64,000 nucleotides of DNA from an uncultured Eubacteriales bacterium (GTDB lineage: Bacteria; Bacillota; Clostridia; Peptostreptococcales; Anaerovoracaceae): positions 1 to 64,000 of the forward strand of contig CAJTYS010000001.1 in assembly GCA_910583765.1 (NCBI GenBank), read 5' to 3'. The notes under the pieces are model-generated. The model ran no database searches, had not been told where the DNA came from, and saw nothing but the letters and a program-made list of their open reading frames with translations. A program made the position numbers and the translations under genes. Of the stretch, positions 56,031 to 64,000 are shown piece after piece (position 1 is the first letter of the stretch; each line of letters starts with the position of its first letter).

Positions 56031-57257
56031 TTATGAACGATAGTCCCCGTTTATTTTAACATAATCATAGGTCAAATCACAGCCCCATGCGGCCGCGCTT
56101 TCCCTGCCTTGGTTCAAATCCACAGTGATCCGAATCTCTTCCTCTGATAAAATCTCTGCCGCCGCCGCCTCACTGTGAGGGAAAAGCGCAGAGCCCTCAC
56201 AGACTTTCACGCTCCCTTTCGCAGAGCTCATTTCCACCTGAATATCGCTGGCGTCAAAGTCCGCCTCAGCGTAGCCAAGCGCACACAGCACCCGTCCCCA
56301 GTTGGCATCCTGACCAAACATGGCGGCTTTCAGAAGATCTGAGCGGATGACGGATTTGGAAAGGCAGCGGGCCGTTTTCTTGTCAGGAGCGCCTTTGACC
56401 TGGCATTCAATCAGCTTCGTGGCCCCTTCTCCGTCTCTTGCCAATTTTTTGACCAGCACAGAGGTGACCAGGCCCAGGGCTTTTGTAAAACACCTAAAGT
56501 CCGCCCCTTCTTCTGTGATCTCCTGATTGCCTGCCATGCCGTTGGCTAAAATAGCGACTGTGTCGTTAGTGGAAGTGTCGCCGTCCACGCTCAGCTGGTT
56601 ATAGGAATCCTTAATATCTTCTGATAAAGCCTTTTGCAGCATTTCCGGCGAAACCGCCGCGTCCGTGGTGATGAAGGAAAGCATGGTCGCCATGTTGGGA
56701 TCGATCATGCCGCTTCCTTTGGCCGCCGCTCCCAAACGGCATGGGACTCCATTGAGCTCAAACTCCACGGCGCACTCTTTAGAAACAGTGTCCGTGGTCA
56801 TCATGGCTTCCGCTGCCATGGTTCCTCCGTCATAGCTGAGCTGTTCCACCAGGGGCTTCATCGCTTTTTCAAAGGGTTCTATGGAAAGGGGTTCGCCAAT
56901 CACGCCTGTGGAGCACACAATGATATCCTGCTCTTTTGCGCCAATCTGTGCTGCTGTCAGCTCACAGGTCTTTCTTGCCAGCTCCTTGCCGCCCGGCGCG
57001 CAGGTGTTGGCGTTCCCGCTGTTGCAGATGACAGCCTTTGCTCTGCCGTCTTTTAGGTGTTCTTTGGTAATCGCCAGTGGCGCGCCTTTCACTTTATTTG
57101 TCGTATAAACAGCCGCTGCGCTGCATATCTGATCACTGACGATCAAAGCCAGATCTTTTTTCTGTGAATCTTTTGAACGGATCCCACAGTGGATCCCCGC
57201 TGCTCTGAATCCTTTGGGCGCGCAAACGCCTCCCGTTATATATGTCATTTGTTTCAT
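56031..57257 (-). CDS. argJ: Bifunctional glutamate N-acetyltransferase/ornithine acetyltransferase
   Basis: The 408-residue product begins MKQMTYITGGVCAPKGFRAA. The self-cleavage site is in NPNMATMLSFITTDAA (Met-Ala-Thr-Met-Leu; Thr is the nucleophile), and KGSGMIDPNMATM precedes it. Later segments CLSKSVIRSDLLKAAMFGQD and NWGRVLCALGY are conserved. The enzyme recycles the acetyl group in arginine synthesis. The length is standard. Confidence 0.96.
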   Translation of the reverse strand: MKQMTYITGGVCAPKGFRAAGIHCGIRSKDSQKKDLALIVSDQICSAAAVYTTNKVKGAPLAITKEHLKDGRAKAVICNSGNANTCAPGGKELARKTCELTAAQIGAKEQDIIVCSTGVIGEPLSIEPFEKAMKPLVEQLSYDGGTMAAEAMMTTDTVSKECAVEFELNGVPCRLGAAAKGSGMIDPNMATMLSFITTDAAVSPEMLQKALSEDIKDSYNQLSVDGDTSTNDTVAILANGMAGNQEITEEGADFRCFTKALGLVTSVLVKKLARDGEGATKLIECQVKGAPDKKTARCLSKSVIRSDLLKAAMFGQDANWGRVLCALGYAEADFDASDIQVEMSSAKGSVKVCEGSALFPHSEAAAAEILSEEEIRITVDLNQGRESAAAWGCDLTYDYVKINGDYRS

Positions 57258-57273
57258 GTCTGATCTCCTCTGT

Positions 57274-58263
57274 TTACAATAATCCTGTGGTTTCCTCCAT
57301 GCCCATCATGATGTTCATGCACTGGACCGCCGCGCCGGACGCGCCTTTTCCTAAATTGTCCAGCCTGGAAGCCAGCAGGATCTGCTCATCGTTTCCACAC
57401 ACAAAGATTTCCATCCTGTTTGTGCCCGCCAGCGTGTTTGCCGGCAGAAATCCATCCTCCAGGCTTTGACTTCCCTGGAGTTCCATGACCTTAACCAAGC
57501 TTTGGCCTTGATAATGTGTTTCCATGATGTGATGAACTTCCTCCAATGTCCATTTTTTTGAACGGCCTGGCATGAAAGCAGGCTTCTGTGAAAGGCATCT
57601 TGTATGGAGCGGCACGGAAACCACCATGCCGCTGTAATAATCATCCACAGTGGGATTGAACATGGGCCTTTGGTCCAGCCCGCATATTTTCTGCATTTCC
57701 GGCAAATGCTTGTGCGCCTGGCCCAAAGCGTACTGCCTGGGTGAGTTCCACTCCTGCGGCTTGCTGCTGCTTTCCATGACAGCAATCATCTTTTTCCCCG
57801 CGCCGCTGTAGCCGGAAACTCCGTGGCAAGTGAGCGGATAATCCCTGGGAATCACCCCTGCTGCCACCAATGGATACACGCAGGAAATGAACCCGCTGGC
57901 ATAACACCCTGGCACTGCCACTCGTTTCGCTGTTTCCAGCGCTTTCCTATGCTGCTTGGAAAGTTCCGGAAAACCGTATGTCCAGCCCTCTGCTGTCCGG
58001 TGGGCGGTGGAAGCATCGATGATCTTTGTATAATCATTCTCTTTGTCCACTAAGGCCACCGCTTCTCTGGCCGCTGCGTCAGGCAGGCATAAAAACGTGA
58101 CATCCGATTGATTGATCAAACGCCTTCGCTCCTTCGGATCTTTTCGCTGCTCCTCTTCAATATGTAAAAGTTCCAGATCTTGTCGATTTTCAAATCTTTG
58201 ATGGATTTTCAGGCCCGTGGTGCCTTCTCCGCCATCGATAAAAACTTTGATTTTCTTCTTCAT
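57274..58263 (-). CDS. argC: N-acetyl-gamma-glutamyl-phosphate reductase, type 2
   Basis: The 329-residue product begins MKKKIKVFIDGGEGTTGLKI, with GGEGTTGL as the NADP-binding motif. The catalytic Cys is in VAVPGCYASGFISCVYP. The short N-terminus and GEGTTGLKIHQR pattern are those of type 2 enzymes, less common in Bacillota than type 1. It is first in argC-argJ-argB-argD. The ribosome binding site AAGGAGATG precedes the ATG. Confidence 0.94.
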   Translation of the reverse strand: MKKKIKVFIDGGEGTTGLKIHQRFENRQDLELLHIEEEQRKDPKERRRLINQSDVTFLCLPDAAAREAVALVDKENDYTKIIDASTAHRTAEGWTYGFPELSKQHRKALETAKRVAVPGCYASGFISCVYPLVAAGVIPRDYPLTCHGVSGYSGAGKKMIAVMESSSKPQEWNSPRQYALGQAHKHLPEMQKICGLDQRPMFNPTVDDYYSGMVVSVPLHTRCLSQKPAFMPGRSKKWTLEEVHHIMETHYQGQSLVKVMELQGSQSLEDGFLPANTLAGTNRMEIFVCGNDEQILLASRLDNLGKGASGAAVQCMNIMMGMEETTGLL

Positions 58264-58336
58264 GTCATCTCCTTTGCTGCTCCATCCATATGGTCATGGA
58301 CAATCTTTCTTGTATTTTTGAAAAAACATACTCCCT

Positions 58337-58398
58337 ATCATAAACCTTTCTTTGAAAGAAATCAATATTTTTTATTACTAATTTTGAATAATTATTCT
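58337..58398 (-). promoter_or_regulatory. arg operon promoter and ArgR box
   Basis: TTGATT (58360-58365), a 17-bp spacer and TATGAT (58337-58342) form the leftward promoter. TGAATAATTATTCT (58385-58398) matches the ARG box TGNATWWWWATNCA except at the last base and lies 20 bp upstream of the -35 box. An inverted repeat TTTCTTTCAAAGAAAG fills the spacer. Confidence 0.75.
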
Positions 58399-58655
58399 TT
58401 TTTCCGTGTTTTTGACGCCCTTCTTGCCGGCGTGCTTCAGCATAAAGAACCTGTGGTACTCTATTTGTTTCCATAACAAAGTCGGCTTCGCCCCTTTCTC
58501 TTTCAGATAGATGAAGACTTTGTTGATATTCCGGAAATATCGCCGGCAATATTTCCTACATATATAAGAAAAAGGCAGCCTGTTCTAAAAAGCTGCCTTA
58601 TTGCTTAGTTCTAGTTTCCCCCACGCACCGTTTCCCAATGCGTCGCAGAGGCGCG
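58399..58655. other. Gap between arg operon and chemoreceptor gene
   Basis: No supported gene. A leftward intrinsic terminator for the chemoreceptor gene is present at 58566-58600 (AAGGCAGC and GCTGCCTT around a 14-nt loop, then TTTCTTA). A frame of about 94 codons at 58265-58549 crosses the arg promoter and lacks a ribosome binding site. Confidence 0.5.
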
Positions 58656-60689
58656 TCAGTTCTTCAAGTGAAATTTTGACACTTCTTCTTTCAGCTGATT
58701 CGCTTGCTCAGAAAGTTCTCCGCTGGACGCGACAGAGTCCATGACAACATCACAGTTGGTTTGCACCACATCGGAGATCCGCTCCAAGCCCTGTGAAATT
58801 TCAGCTGCGGCCGAGGATTGGTTGCCTGTGGATTCAAAGATGGAAGTCACAGCGTCTGATACTTTCTTAGCGCTTACCACCACTTCCTGCAGAGACTTGT
58901 CTGTTATGCCGGAAACATGATTGCCGGTTTCCACTGCTTCCACAGTGCTCTTGATCAAGATCGCAGTGTTCTTGGCTGCTTCCGCGGATTTGTTGGCCAA
59001 AGCCTTGACTTCGTGAGCCACTACTGCGAAACCTTTCCCCGCCTCGCCTGCTCGGGACGCCTCCACAGAAGCGTTCAGAGCCAAAAGGTTTGTCTGGGAC
59101 GCGATGTCATCAATGGTCTTGATCACTTTATTGATCTCTTTGGACTTTTCATCAATCGTCCTCATGGCAGTCACTAATTCCTTCATATATTCGCTGCACA
59201 CCTCTGTTTTTTGGTGAGCCTGGAAGGTCTCTTCTTTTGCGAGACTAGCAAGGGACGCGGTGTCGTCCACCTGTTCAGAAATGTAATTCACAGCATCTGT
59301 AAGTTTCTGCACAGCGGCAGCCTGTTCATCGGCGCCTCTTGACAAAGATTCGGTCCTGGAGGAAAGCTGTTCTGATTCTGCGTTCACCTGATTGGACACC
59401 AGGGAAATATCGTTCATCACTTCTGTCAGATTCATATGTATGGTTTGAAGGTCGCGGATCAGCACTTTTAAGCTTCCAATATAAAATTCCTCGTTCTGAT
59501 TCACATCCACAGTCAGGTTCCCCCTGGCCATTTCTCCCAAAATCCTGCTGATGTCTTCAATGGCTTTTCCCAGATGGCCGCAAACACGATGGACAGCCTC
59601 CGCGATCATGCCCACTTCATCCTTCCTGCCGTAAAACTGTCCTAGATCCTTGTCAGCAGAAAGATCGAACTGACTTAAGCCAGAAATCGCGTTTTCTACG
59701 ACCATCAATTCTTTTCCAGTCCTGCGCAAAACCAGAACAATGACTAAAATGATCAGCGCTGTCACAATGGCACAGGCCACGCCTGTGAGAACGCGCACAA
59801 CAATGACAGGATGGTAGACTTCATCAAAGCCGTCCTGGACCATGAACGCCCACCCGCGGTCTTCCAAATATTTGTACACCACCATTTGCTGTTCCTTGTT
59901 TTTATCTCGATAGACATATGTTTCAGGCTGAGTGCCTCCATGTTTCTTGATCTGCCGTATGATTTCCTGATGTCCTTTGTCTTTTGTTTCTGTATTGAGC
60001 AGCTTTTCATTCTGGTTGTAGAGATATACGCCTGTGTCCACATTGATGAACACATACTCGCTGTTTGAAAGACTTTGCATTTTTAAATCCAAAAGCGAAT
60101 CCATCAATTGGCTGGCATAAACCGCCGCGCCTACATAACCAATGCATGTTCCATGATCAAACACCGGGCAGTACATGGAAATCACCATGTTCCCGGTTCC
60201 TGGAGACACCATAATGCCCAAATTGGTCAATTCCTGTTTGCTCAAAATAGTGTCTTGGAAGGTAGCAAGAGAATCGCCCTTGCGGGTAGTTATGCCAATG
60301 GCGCTTTTTTCTGTATGGGTCAGGACGTATGTATCGGGAGTCGCGATATACAGACCTTCAAAAATGCCTTTGACATCAGCAAAGTCTGTCGTGTATCGCT
60401 GCGCTTTTTTCAATAATCCGGGGTCATCCGGTTTTGCCAGAAGATCGCGCACTTCACCGCTGAGAGCAAAAGCTGTTAGATGCTGCTCCGCGGATGCCAC
60501 GTAGTTGTCGATAATGGCAGCTCTGGATTCCACTGCGTTGGTCATCTGATCGGTGATGTTCTTTTTAACCAGGGATTCTGTGTTGACAGATATGACGATG
60601 CAAAGCAACAACAGGCCCACTATGGTGATCGCTGCGGTCAAAACGCTGATCCGTACTGCTAGTCTTTGGTTTTTTAGAAGTTGTTTCAT
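58656..60689 (-). CDS. Methyl-accepting chemotaxis protein
   Basis: The 677-residue product has an N-terminal membrane helix (about 13-35) and a periplasmic-type dCache sensor (about 40-300), including YIATPDTYVLTHTEK and MVISMYCPVFDHGTCIGYVG. A second membrane helix follows (about 302-325), then HAMP and a long signalling helix with the tip LLALNASVEASRAGEAGKGF and AVVAHEVKALANKSAEAAKN. It senses an external ligand and controls CheA. It sits between sigE and the arg operon without matching context. Confidence 0.95.
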   Translation of the reverse strand: MKQLLKNQRLAVRISVLTAAITIVGLLLLCIVISVNTESLVKKNITDQMTNAVESRAAIIDNYVASAEQHLTAFALSGEVRDLLAKPDDPGLLKKAQRYTTDFADVKGIFEGLYIATPDTYVLTHTEKSAIGITTRKGDSLATFQDTILSKQELTNLGIMVSPGTGNMVISMYCPVFDHGTCIGYVGAAVYASQLMDSLLDLKMQSLSNSEYVFINVDTGVYLYNQNEKLLNTETKDKGHQEIIRQIKKHGGTQPETYVYRDKNKEQQMVVYKYLEDRGWAFMVQDGFDEVYHPVIVVRVLTGVACAIVTALIILVIVLVLRRTGKELMVVENAISGLSQFDLSADKDLGQFYGRKDEVGMIAEAVHRVCGHLGKAIEDISRILGEMARGNLTVDVNQNEEFYIGSLKVLIRDLQTIHMNLTEVMNDISLVSNQVNAESEQLSSRTESLSRGADEQAAAVQKLTDAVNYISEQVDDTASLASLAKEETFQAHQKTEVCSEYMKELVTAMRTIDEKSKEINKVIKTIDDIASQTNLLALNASVEASRAGEAGKGFAVVAHEVKALANKSAEAAKNTAILIKSTVEAVETGNHVSGITDKSLQEVVVSAKKVSDAVTSIFESTGNQSSAAAEISQGLERISDVVQTNCDVVMDSVASSGELSEQANQLKEEVSKFHLKN

Positions 60690-60915
60690 AATGATCCCTC
60701 CTTAAAAAAATTTGTGTCTTTCAATGCGCACGTTTTGTTTAAAGGCCTCACAAGATTGCGATACCAACGTTCGCAACATAAAATTTTACTACAAATCATA
60801 CGCTATTTCAATACTTTGGAAGAAACAATTCCTAGCATGGTTCTTGTTAAAAGCATAACAAGAGCAAGACACCTGTTGGCGCCTTGCCTGCGTTTCCATA
60901 TTCTTATCGTCTTTT
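60690..60915. other. Gap upstream of the chemoreceptor gene
   Basis: The 226-bp stretch is AT-rich and has GGAGGGATCA before the chemoreceptor start. I see no gene. A GTTAAAAGCATAAC palindrome and a GCGCCTTGCCTGC segment are present but have no clear assignment. Confidence 0.3.
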
Positions 60916-61647
60916 TTAACCTAGCTTTTTGATTTCCCGCTGGAGGCGGTTGATGATCTTTTTTTCCAGTCTGGATATATAGGATTGGGAGATCCCCATT
61001 CGGTCAGCCACTTCTTTTTGGGTCATTTCTTTGCTCCCTGCCAGACCAAAGCGCATTTCCATAATCTCCTGCTCCCTGCGGGACAGCTTGTTCATGGCAT
61101 AGTCCAGCAGATTTTTGTTGACTTCTTCCTCAATGTGCGTGTACACCACGTCGGTGTCAGTGCCTAAGATGTCTGACAGCAGCAATTCGTTTCCATCCCA
61201 ATCCACATTCAGCGGTTCATCCAGGGAAACATCGCCTTTTGTTTTGTTGTTTCGCCGCAGGTACATGAGAATCTCATTTTCAATGCACCTGGAAGCATAG
61301 GTGGCCAGCTTGATATTTTTGTCTGGCTTAAAGGTATTGACGGCTTTGATCAGGCCAATGGTGCCAATGGAGATCAGATCTTCCACATTGACGCCAGCGT
61401 TCTCAAATTTCTTAGCAATGTAGACCACCAGCCGCAGATTGTGTTCAATGAGCATGGCCCTGGCTTCTTCGCTGCCTTCCATAAAGGCTTTCAGGGCTTT
61501 TTGCTCTTCTTCCGGATCAAGAGGCGGAGGCAGCACATCGCTTCCACCAATGTAGTGAATATCGAAAACACCCTCTTCTCTTTTGAAAAAAAACCGCTTT
61601 ATGGCCTCCCATGCCGCTCTAGCCCTAAATATGTAATCACTGTGCAT
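60916..61647 (-). CDS. sigE: Mother-cell RNA polymerase sigma factor SigE (pro-form)
   Basis: The 243-residue product begins MHSDYIFRARAAWEAIKRFF, an amphipathic pro-sequence to be cleaved near IHYIGGSDVLPPPLDPEEEQ. Region 2 (NVEDLISIGTIGLIKAVNTF) and region 4 (NKLSRREQEIMEMRFGLAGS, EMTQKEVADRMGISQSYISR) are complete. It overlaps spoIIGA by 11 bp. Unlike most Clostridia, sigG is not the next gene on its left. Confidence 0.97.
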   Translation of the reverse strand: MHSDYIFRARAAWEAIKRFFFKREEGVFDIHYIGGSDVLPPPLDPEEEQKALKAFMEGSEEARAMLIEHNLRLVVYIAKKFENAGVNVEDLISIGTIGLIKAVNTFKPDKNIKLATYASRCIENEILMYLRRNNKTKGDVSLDEPLNVDWDGNELLLSDILGTDTDVVYTHIEEEVNKNLLDYAMNKLSRREQEIMEMRFGLAGSKEMTQKEVADRMGISQSYISRLEKKIINRLQREIKKLG

Positions 61648-62482
61648 GTTCCAATGTCCCTCCTTCTAAAATCTGCTGCTGCAGTAAAACATCATATTTT
61701 TCTTCTCCCTTCCAGCTGGCAAAGTCCTCCTTGCTGATGGCCAAAACAATCTTTTCAATGGGCTTTCCGTCCACAATGACGCGATCAGGCCGCACACCGC
61801 TGAGGATGCCTCTTTGCCCCACGCTGCGATAGGGGATCACGCAGCTGCGGCAAGAGAGAGAGTCTTTCATTTCCTCTAATATTTTTTGTCCATATGACGC
61901 AGAAAGAATGGCAGCCGGACGACCGGAAATCGGTTCCCGCAGGAAATTACCCGTATCCACAAAAGCCCTCATTTCCCAATTTTTTTCTGCGATTTCCACC
62001 TGGATGTCTGTAAAAACCTTATCCTTTTGCAGTTTTCCCTTGATGAACGCCGCCAGCCAGCTGCCCAGCAGCCATGTGGCCAGGATGCCCGCTGCCACTT
62101 GGAGCCATGTGGGTCCGTGAAGATAAACGCTCCCATTGGCGGCAAGACCGGGCACCTTGATGAAATACATGAGGCCTACAGTGATCCCTCCCATGAGAAA
62201 ACTAACGATGTAAAACACGGCAACGGTCTTCCAATAAAGCGGTTTCCCGCCAAAGCCAAAGGCAGCCAGAATCACTGCCAGGGAAAAAAGCAGTTTGCTG
62301 GCCAGCGCCGCGGGCCAGGCCATTGGCACGAATAAGATGAACGAGTACGCGCCGCACATGAGTCCGCCTAGCAGCAACCCTGACCAGCTTCGCCTCCTGC
62401 CGCACAGCTTTCCGGTCAAAGCCAGGATCAGCAGTCCTGTTATGCAGTTTTCCAGAAATAAAAATTCGCCGTAAACGGTCAA
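61637..62482 (-). CDS. spoIIGA: Sigma-E processing peptidase SpoIIGA
   Basis: The gene starts with TTG at 62482 after AAGGGGG. The 281-residue product has five or six membrane helices in its first half (about 5-150) and a C-terminal aspartic-protease domain with AFVDTGNFLREPISG (D at about residue 175). It cleaves the SigE pro-sequence in the mother cell after a signal from the forespore. It is transcribed from the Spo0A-type promoter upstream. Confidence 0.95.
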   Translation of the reverse strand: MTVYGEFLFLENCITGLLILALTGKLCGRRRSWSGLLLGGLMCGAYSFILFVPMAWPAALASKLLFSLAVILAAFGFGGKPLYWKTVAVFYIVSFLMGGITVGLMYFIKVPGLAANGSVYLHGPTWLQVAAGILATWLLGSWLAAFIKGKLQKDKVFTDIQVEIAEKNWEMRAFVDTGNFLREPISGRPAAILSASYGQKILEEMKDSLSCRSCVIPYRSVGQRGILSGVRPDRVIVDGKPIEKIVLAISKEDFASWKGEEKYDVLLQQQILEGGTLEHAQ

Positions 62483-62514
62483 TGAAAAGACCCCCTTTTG
62501 GACTCTGTCTTTCG

Positions 62515-62561
62515 ATTATAGTCCTAAAGGAGGTCGTTTTTTGTCAGAATCAGGTGTCGAA
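62515..62561 (-). promoter_or_regulatory. Spo0A-type promoter of spoIIGA-sigE
   Basis: CTGACA (62542-62547) and TATAAT (62515-62520) are separated by 21 bp, close to the 22-bp spacing of the Bacillus spoIIG promoter, which needs Spo0A~P. On the plus strand TGTCGAA (62555-62561) is an exact 0A box, and TGTCAGA (62542-62548) is a weaker one over the -35. Confidence 0.8.
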
Positions 62562-62596
62562 TCCGTTTTATTTTTTCCTGCGAAGAAGGCGGGGTT

Positions 62597-64000
62597 TTAG
62601 GTCAACTTTTTGTGGCAATGCTGGTAAAAACTGTGCCACAAGGACATGTTGATCAGCATCAAGATCAGCGCCGCTCCCGCCATCATATTGCCCCAGGTGC
62701 CAACCAGACTGACGCACGGGTCGAAGCCAGCCAGCCAAAGATAAAGTATCATACAAACAATCTGCGCAGGGGCCGTGATCCAGATTCCCATGGCCAGCCG
62801 CCGCTTTCCAAACCGCTTGGCGGCTTTTCCATATGTCCATGACAAAGCGCCCATATACGCACACGCGCCTGCCGCATAGATCAGAAAATAAATGAACCTG
62901 ATCCACAGGGATTCATAGAATATGGCATAGATCAACACGCAGGCGATCATGGTCCCGCAGAGCCAAGCAGCGGCTTTGATGCCTTTTCCCAGAGCTCTCG
63001 TCTTGTAATGCCCAGCGAGGCACAGCCCCCAGCCAATGATGCTGATGAGCCACGGCATCACCGGCAGCTCTGGTGTCATGTGCAGTTGGTGACGCATCAC
63101 CAGGAACACATAGGCGTTTGCCATGACCCATATGCCTGTGCCGATCAATGTATAGAGAAAACCGCTCAGGTCCGTGCCTTCTCTTGCAGAGCTGAGCATG
63201 CCCAGTGTCTTTCGCTCCTTTTCTTTCAACGGCTGTTCCTGAGACGGGATCTCCATCCAAAATTCCACGCCCTCCGCTTGATTGCGGCAGCCGTATGTTC
63301 CTCCGTGGAGCAGGCAGGTATTGGCCACGATGGACAGCCCCAGCCCGGTGCCGCCCTTTTCTTTGTTCCTTGCCAGATCGCCTCGGTAAAAGCTTTCCCA
63401 GACTCGCTGCCGCTCTTCTTCGGTCAGGGCAGCGCCTTTGTTATAAACAGAGATCCGTATGCGGTCCGCATCCATTTGCTGGACTGAAAGAGAAATCTCA
63501 CTGTTTGCTTGGCCATGGACGATGGCGTTCATCACCAGGTTGGACAGGCTTTCTCCCACCAATTTTTCATCTGCCAGAATCATGGCCTCTGCCCGCAGAT
63601 CGGTTTTCGCCCGAATCCCTTTTCGTTCTATGAGGATGCGCATCCGCTCCAGGGTCCTTTCTGCGAGCTCGTTCATGGAAACCATGCTCAGCTCCATGGG
63701 ATAAATCCCCGCTTCCATTTTGGACAGATCAAGCATGCTGACGATCATGGCGTTCATGCTGTCAGTCTCTTCGATGATCGTGTTCACATATTCTTTTCGC
63801 CGGGTTTCATCCTGTTCTTCACTCAAGGCTTCGCCGTAATTTTTGATAATGCCCAGAGGCGTTTTCATTTCATGGGCAACCGCGCTTGCCATCTGCCGCT
63901 GCCGTTTTTCTGCTTCAAATCGGGCATCCAGGATGCGGCTGTAGCTGCCGGTCAGGAGGATCCCCGCCAAAAGGCATACCAGGGCGATGAGAAAATAAAA
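62597..64000 (-). CDS. Histidine kinase with C-terminal multi-TM domain, 5' end off the window
   Basis: The frame is open to the right edge, so the N-terminus is missing; the visible start continues a membrane helix. The kinase core follows: MASAVAHEMKTPLGIIKNYG (phospho-acceptor His), then the HATPase with LVMNAIVHG (N box), GTGLGLSIVANTCLLHGG (G box). After the ATPase domain (from about residue 270 of the visible part), about 180 residues carry six probable membrane helices down to the stop. A C-terminal membrane domain on a kinase is rare. Its place beside spoIIGA suggests, but does not show, a sporulation link. Confidence 0.85.
   Translation of the reverse strand, partial: FYFLIALVCLLAGILLTGSYSRILDARFEAEKRQRQMASAVAHEMKTPLGIIKNYGEALSEEQDETRRKEYVNTIIEETDSMNAMIVSMLDLSKMEAGIYPMELSMVSMNELAERTLERMRILIERKGIRAKTDLRAEAMILADEKLVGESLSNLVMNAIVHGQANSEISLSVQQMDADRIRISVYNKGAALTEEERQRVWESFYRGDLARNKEKGGTGLGLSIVANTCLLHGGTYGCRNQAEGVEFWMEIPSQEQPLKEKERKTLGMLSSAREGTDLSGFLYTLIGTGIWVMANAYVFLVMRHQLHMTPELPVMPWLISIIGWGLCLAGHYKTRALGKGIKAAAWLCGTMIACVLIYAIFYESLWIRFIYFLIYAAGACAYMGALSWTYGKAAKRFGKRRLAMGIWITAPAQIVCMILYLWLAGFDPCVSLVGTWGNMMAGAALILMLINMSLWHSFYQHCHKKLT

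Noticed and set aside
58265..58549. 94-codon frame upstream of argC
   Set aside because: It crosses the arg promoter and ArgR box, lacks a ribosome binding site and has no recognisable product.
1..64000. CRISPR array or insertion sequence
   Set aside because: I saw no regularly spaced direct repeats of CRISPR type and no transposase gene in the window.

Overview
The window looks like a chromosome segment of an endospore-forming member of the Clostridia (Bacillota). It carries sigE, spoIIGA, sigG, a FabK-type fatty-acid synthesis operon with a FabT-like operator, and an AddB helicase-nuclease subunit. Most start codons are preceded by strong AGGAGG-type ribosome binding sites, and many promoters match TTGACA-17-TATAAT. 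The family or genus cannot be fixed from this window.

Positions 1 to about 38,211 are most of a prophage with a contractile tail. Its left end lies outside the window. Its right end is a tRNA-Ala(GGC) 3'-half attachment core (38,163-38,211) next to a tyrosine integrase. Nearly everything from 33.9 kb down to position 1 is one long leftward gene train. The early part is small genes, SpoVS, a DUF2800 nuclease, a DUF2815 protein, a family A DNA polymerase, a VirE-type primase-helicase, a VRR-NUC nuclease, an SNF2-type helicase and an HNH protein. Then come a likely late regulator and a RelBE-type toxin-antitoxin pair. The PBSX/Xkd-like virion module follows: TerS, TerL, portal, MuF, scaffold, capsid, connectors, sheath, tube, chaperone, tape measure, LysM protein and baseplate hub. 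A divergent CI-type switch sits at 33.9-34.4 kb. Rightward lysogeny and cargo genes (a Big_2-domain secreted protein, a Uma2-family protein, the integrase) fill 35-38 kb. Accessory genes interrupt the structural module at 10.9-14.4 kb, and a holin-like type I toxin with an antisense RNA sits at 4.6-5.0 kb.

From 38.2 kb the DNA is host. The attachment site is followed by a strongly structured element that ends in a second copy of the tRNA tail. Next is a free-standing Spo0A effector domain, then a leftward operon fabK-fabD-fabG-fabF-fabZ-(MarR+FabK-like fusion)-addB-ferredoxin/nitroreductase. Its promoter carries a perfectly placed FabT-like palindrome. An ECF-type sigma factor, two XRE regulators, a cobalamin riboswitch with no obvious target gene, and a second RelE/ParE-type toxin-antitoxin pair follow.

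The right 11 kb holds sigG, argC-argJ-argB-argD behind an ArgR box, a chemoreceptor, sigE and spoIIGA. spoIIGA has a Spo0A-type promoter with a 21-bp spacer. The window ends inside a histidine kinase with an unusual C-terminal membrane domain. The usual spoIIGA-sigE-sigG block is split here by the arg operon and the chemoreceptor.

The least conventional items are: the MarR+FabK-like fusion that lacks the FabK histidine; the MuF protein with a likely toxin tail and an overlapping small acidic gene; two antisense-RNA loci inside the prophage; the orphan Spo0A domain; the orphan cobalamin riboswitch; and the tRNA-tail element.
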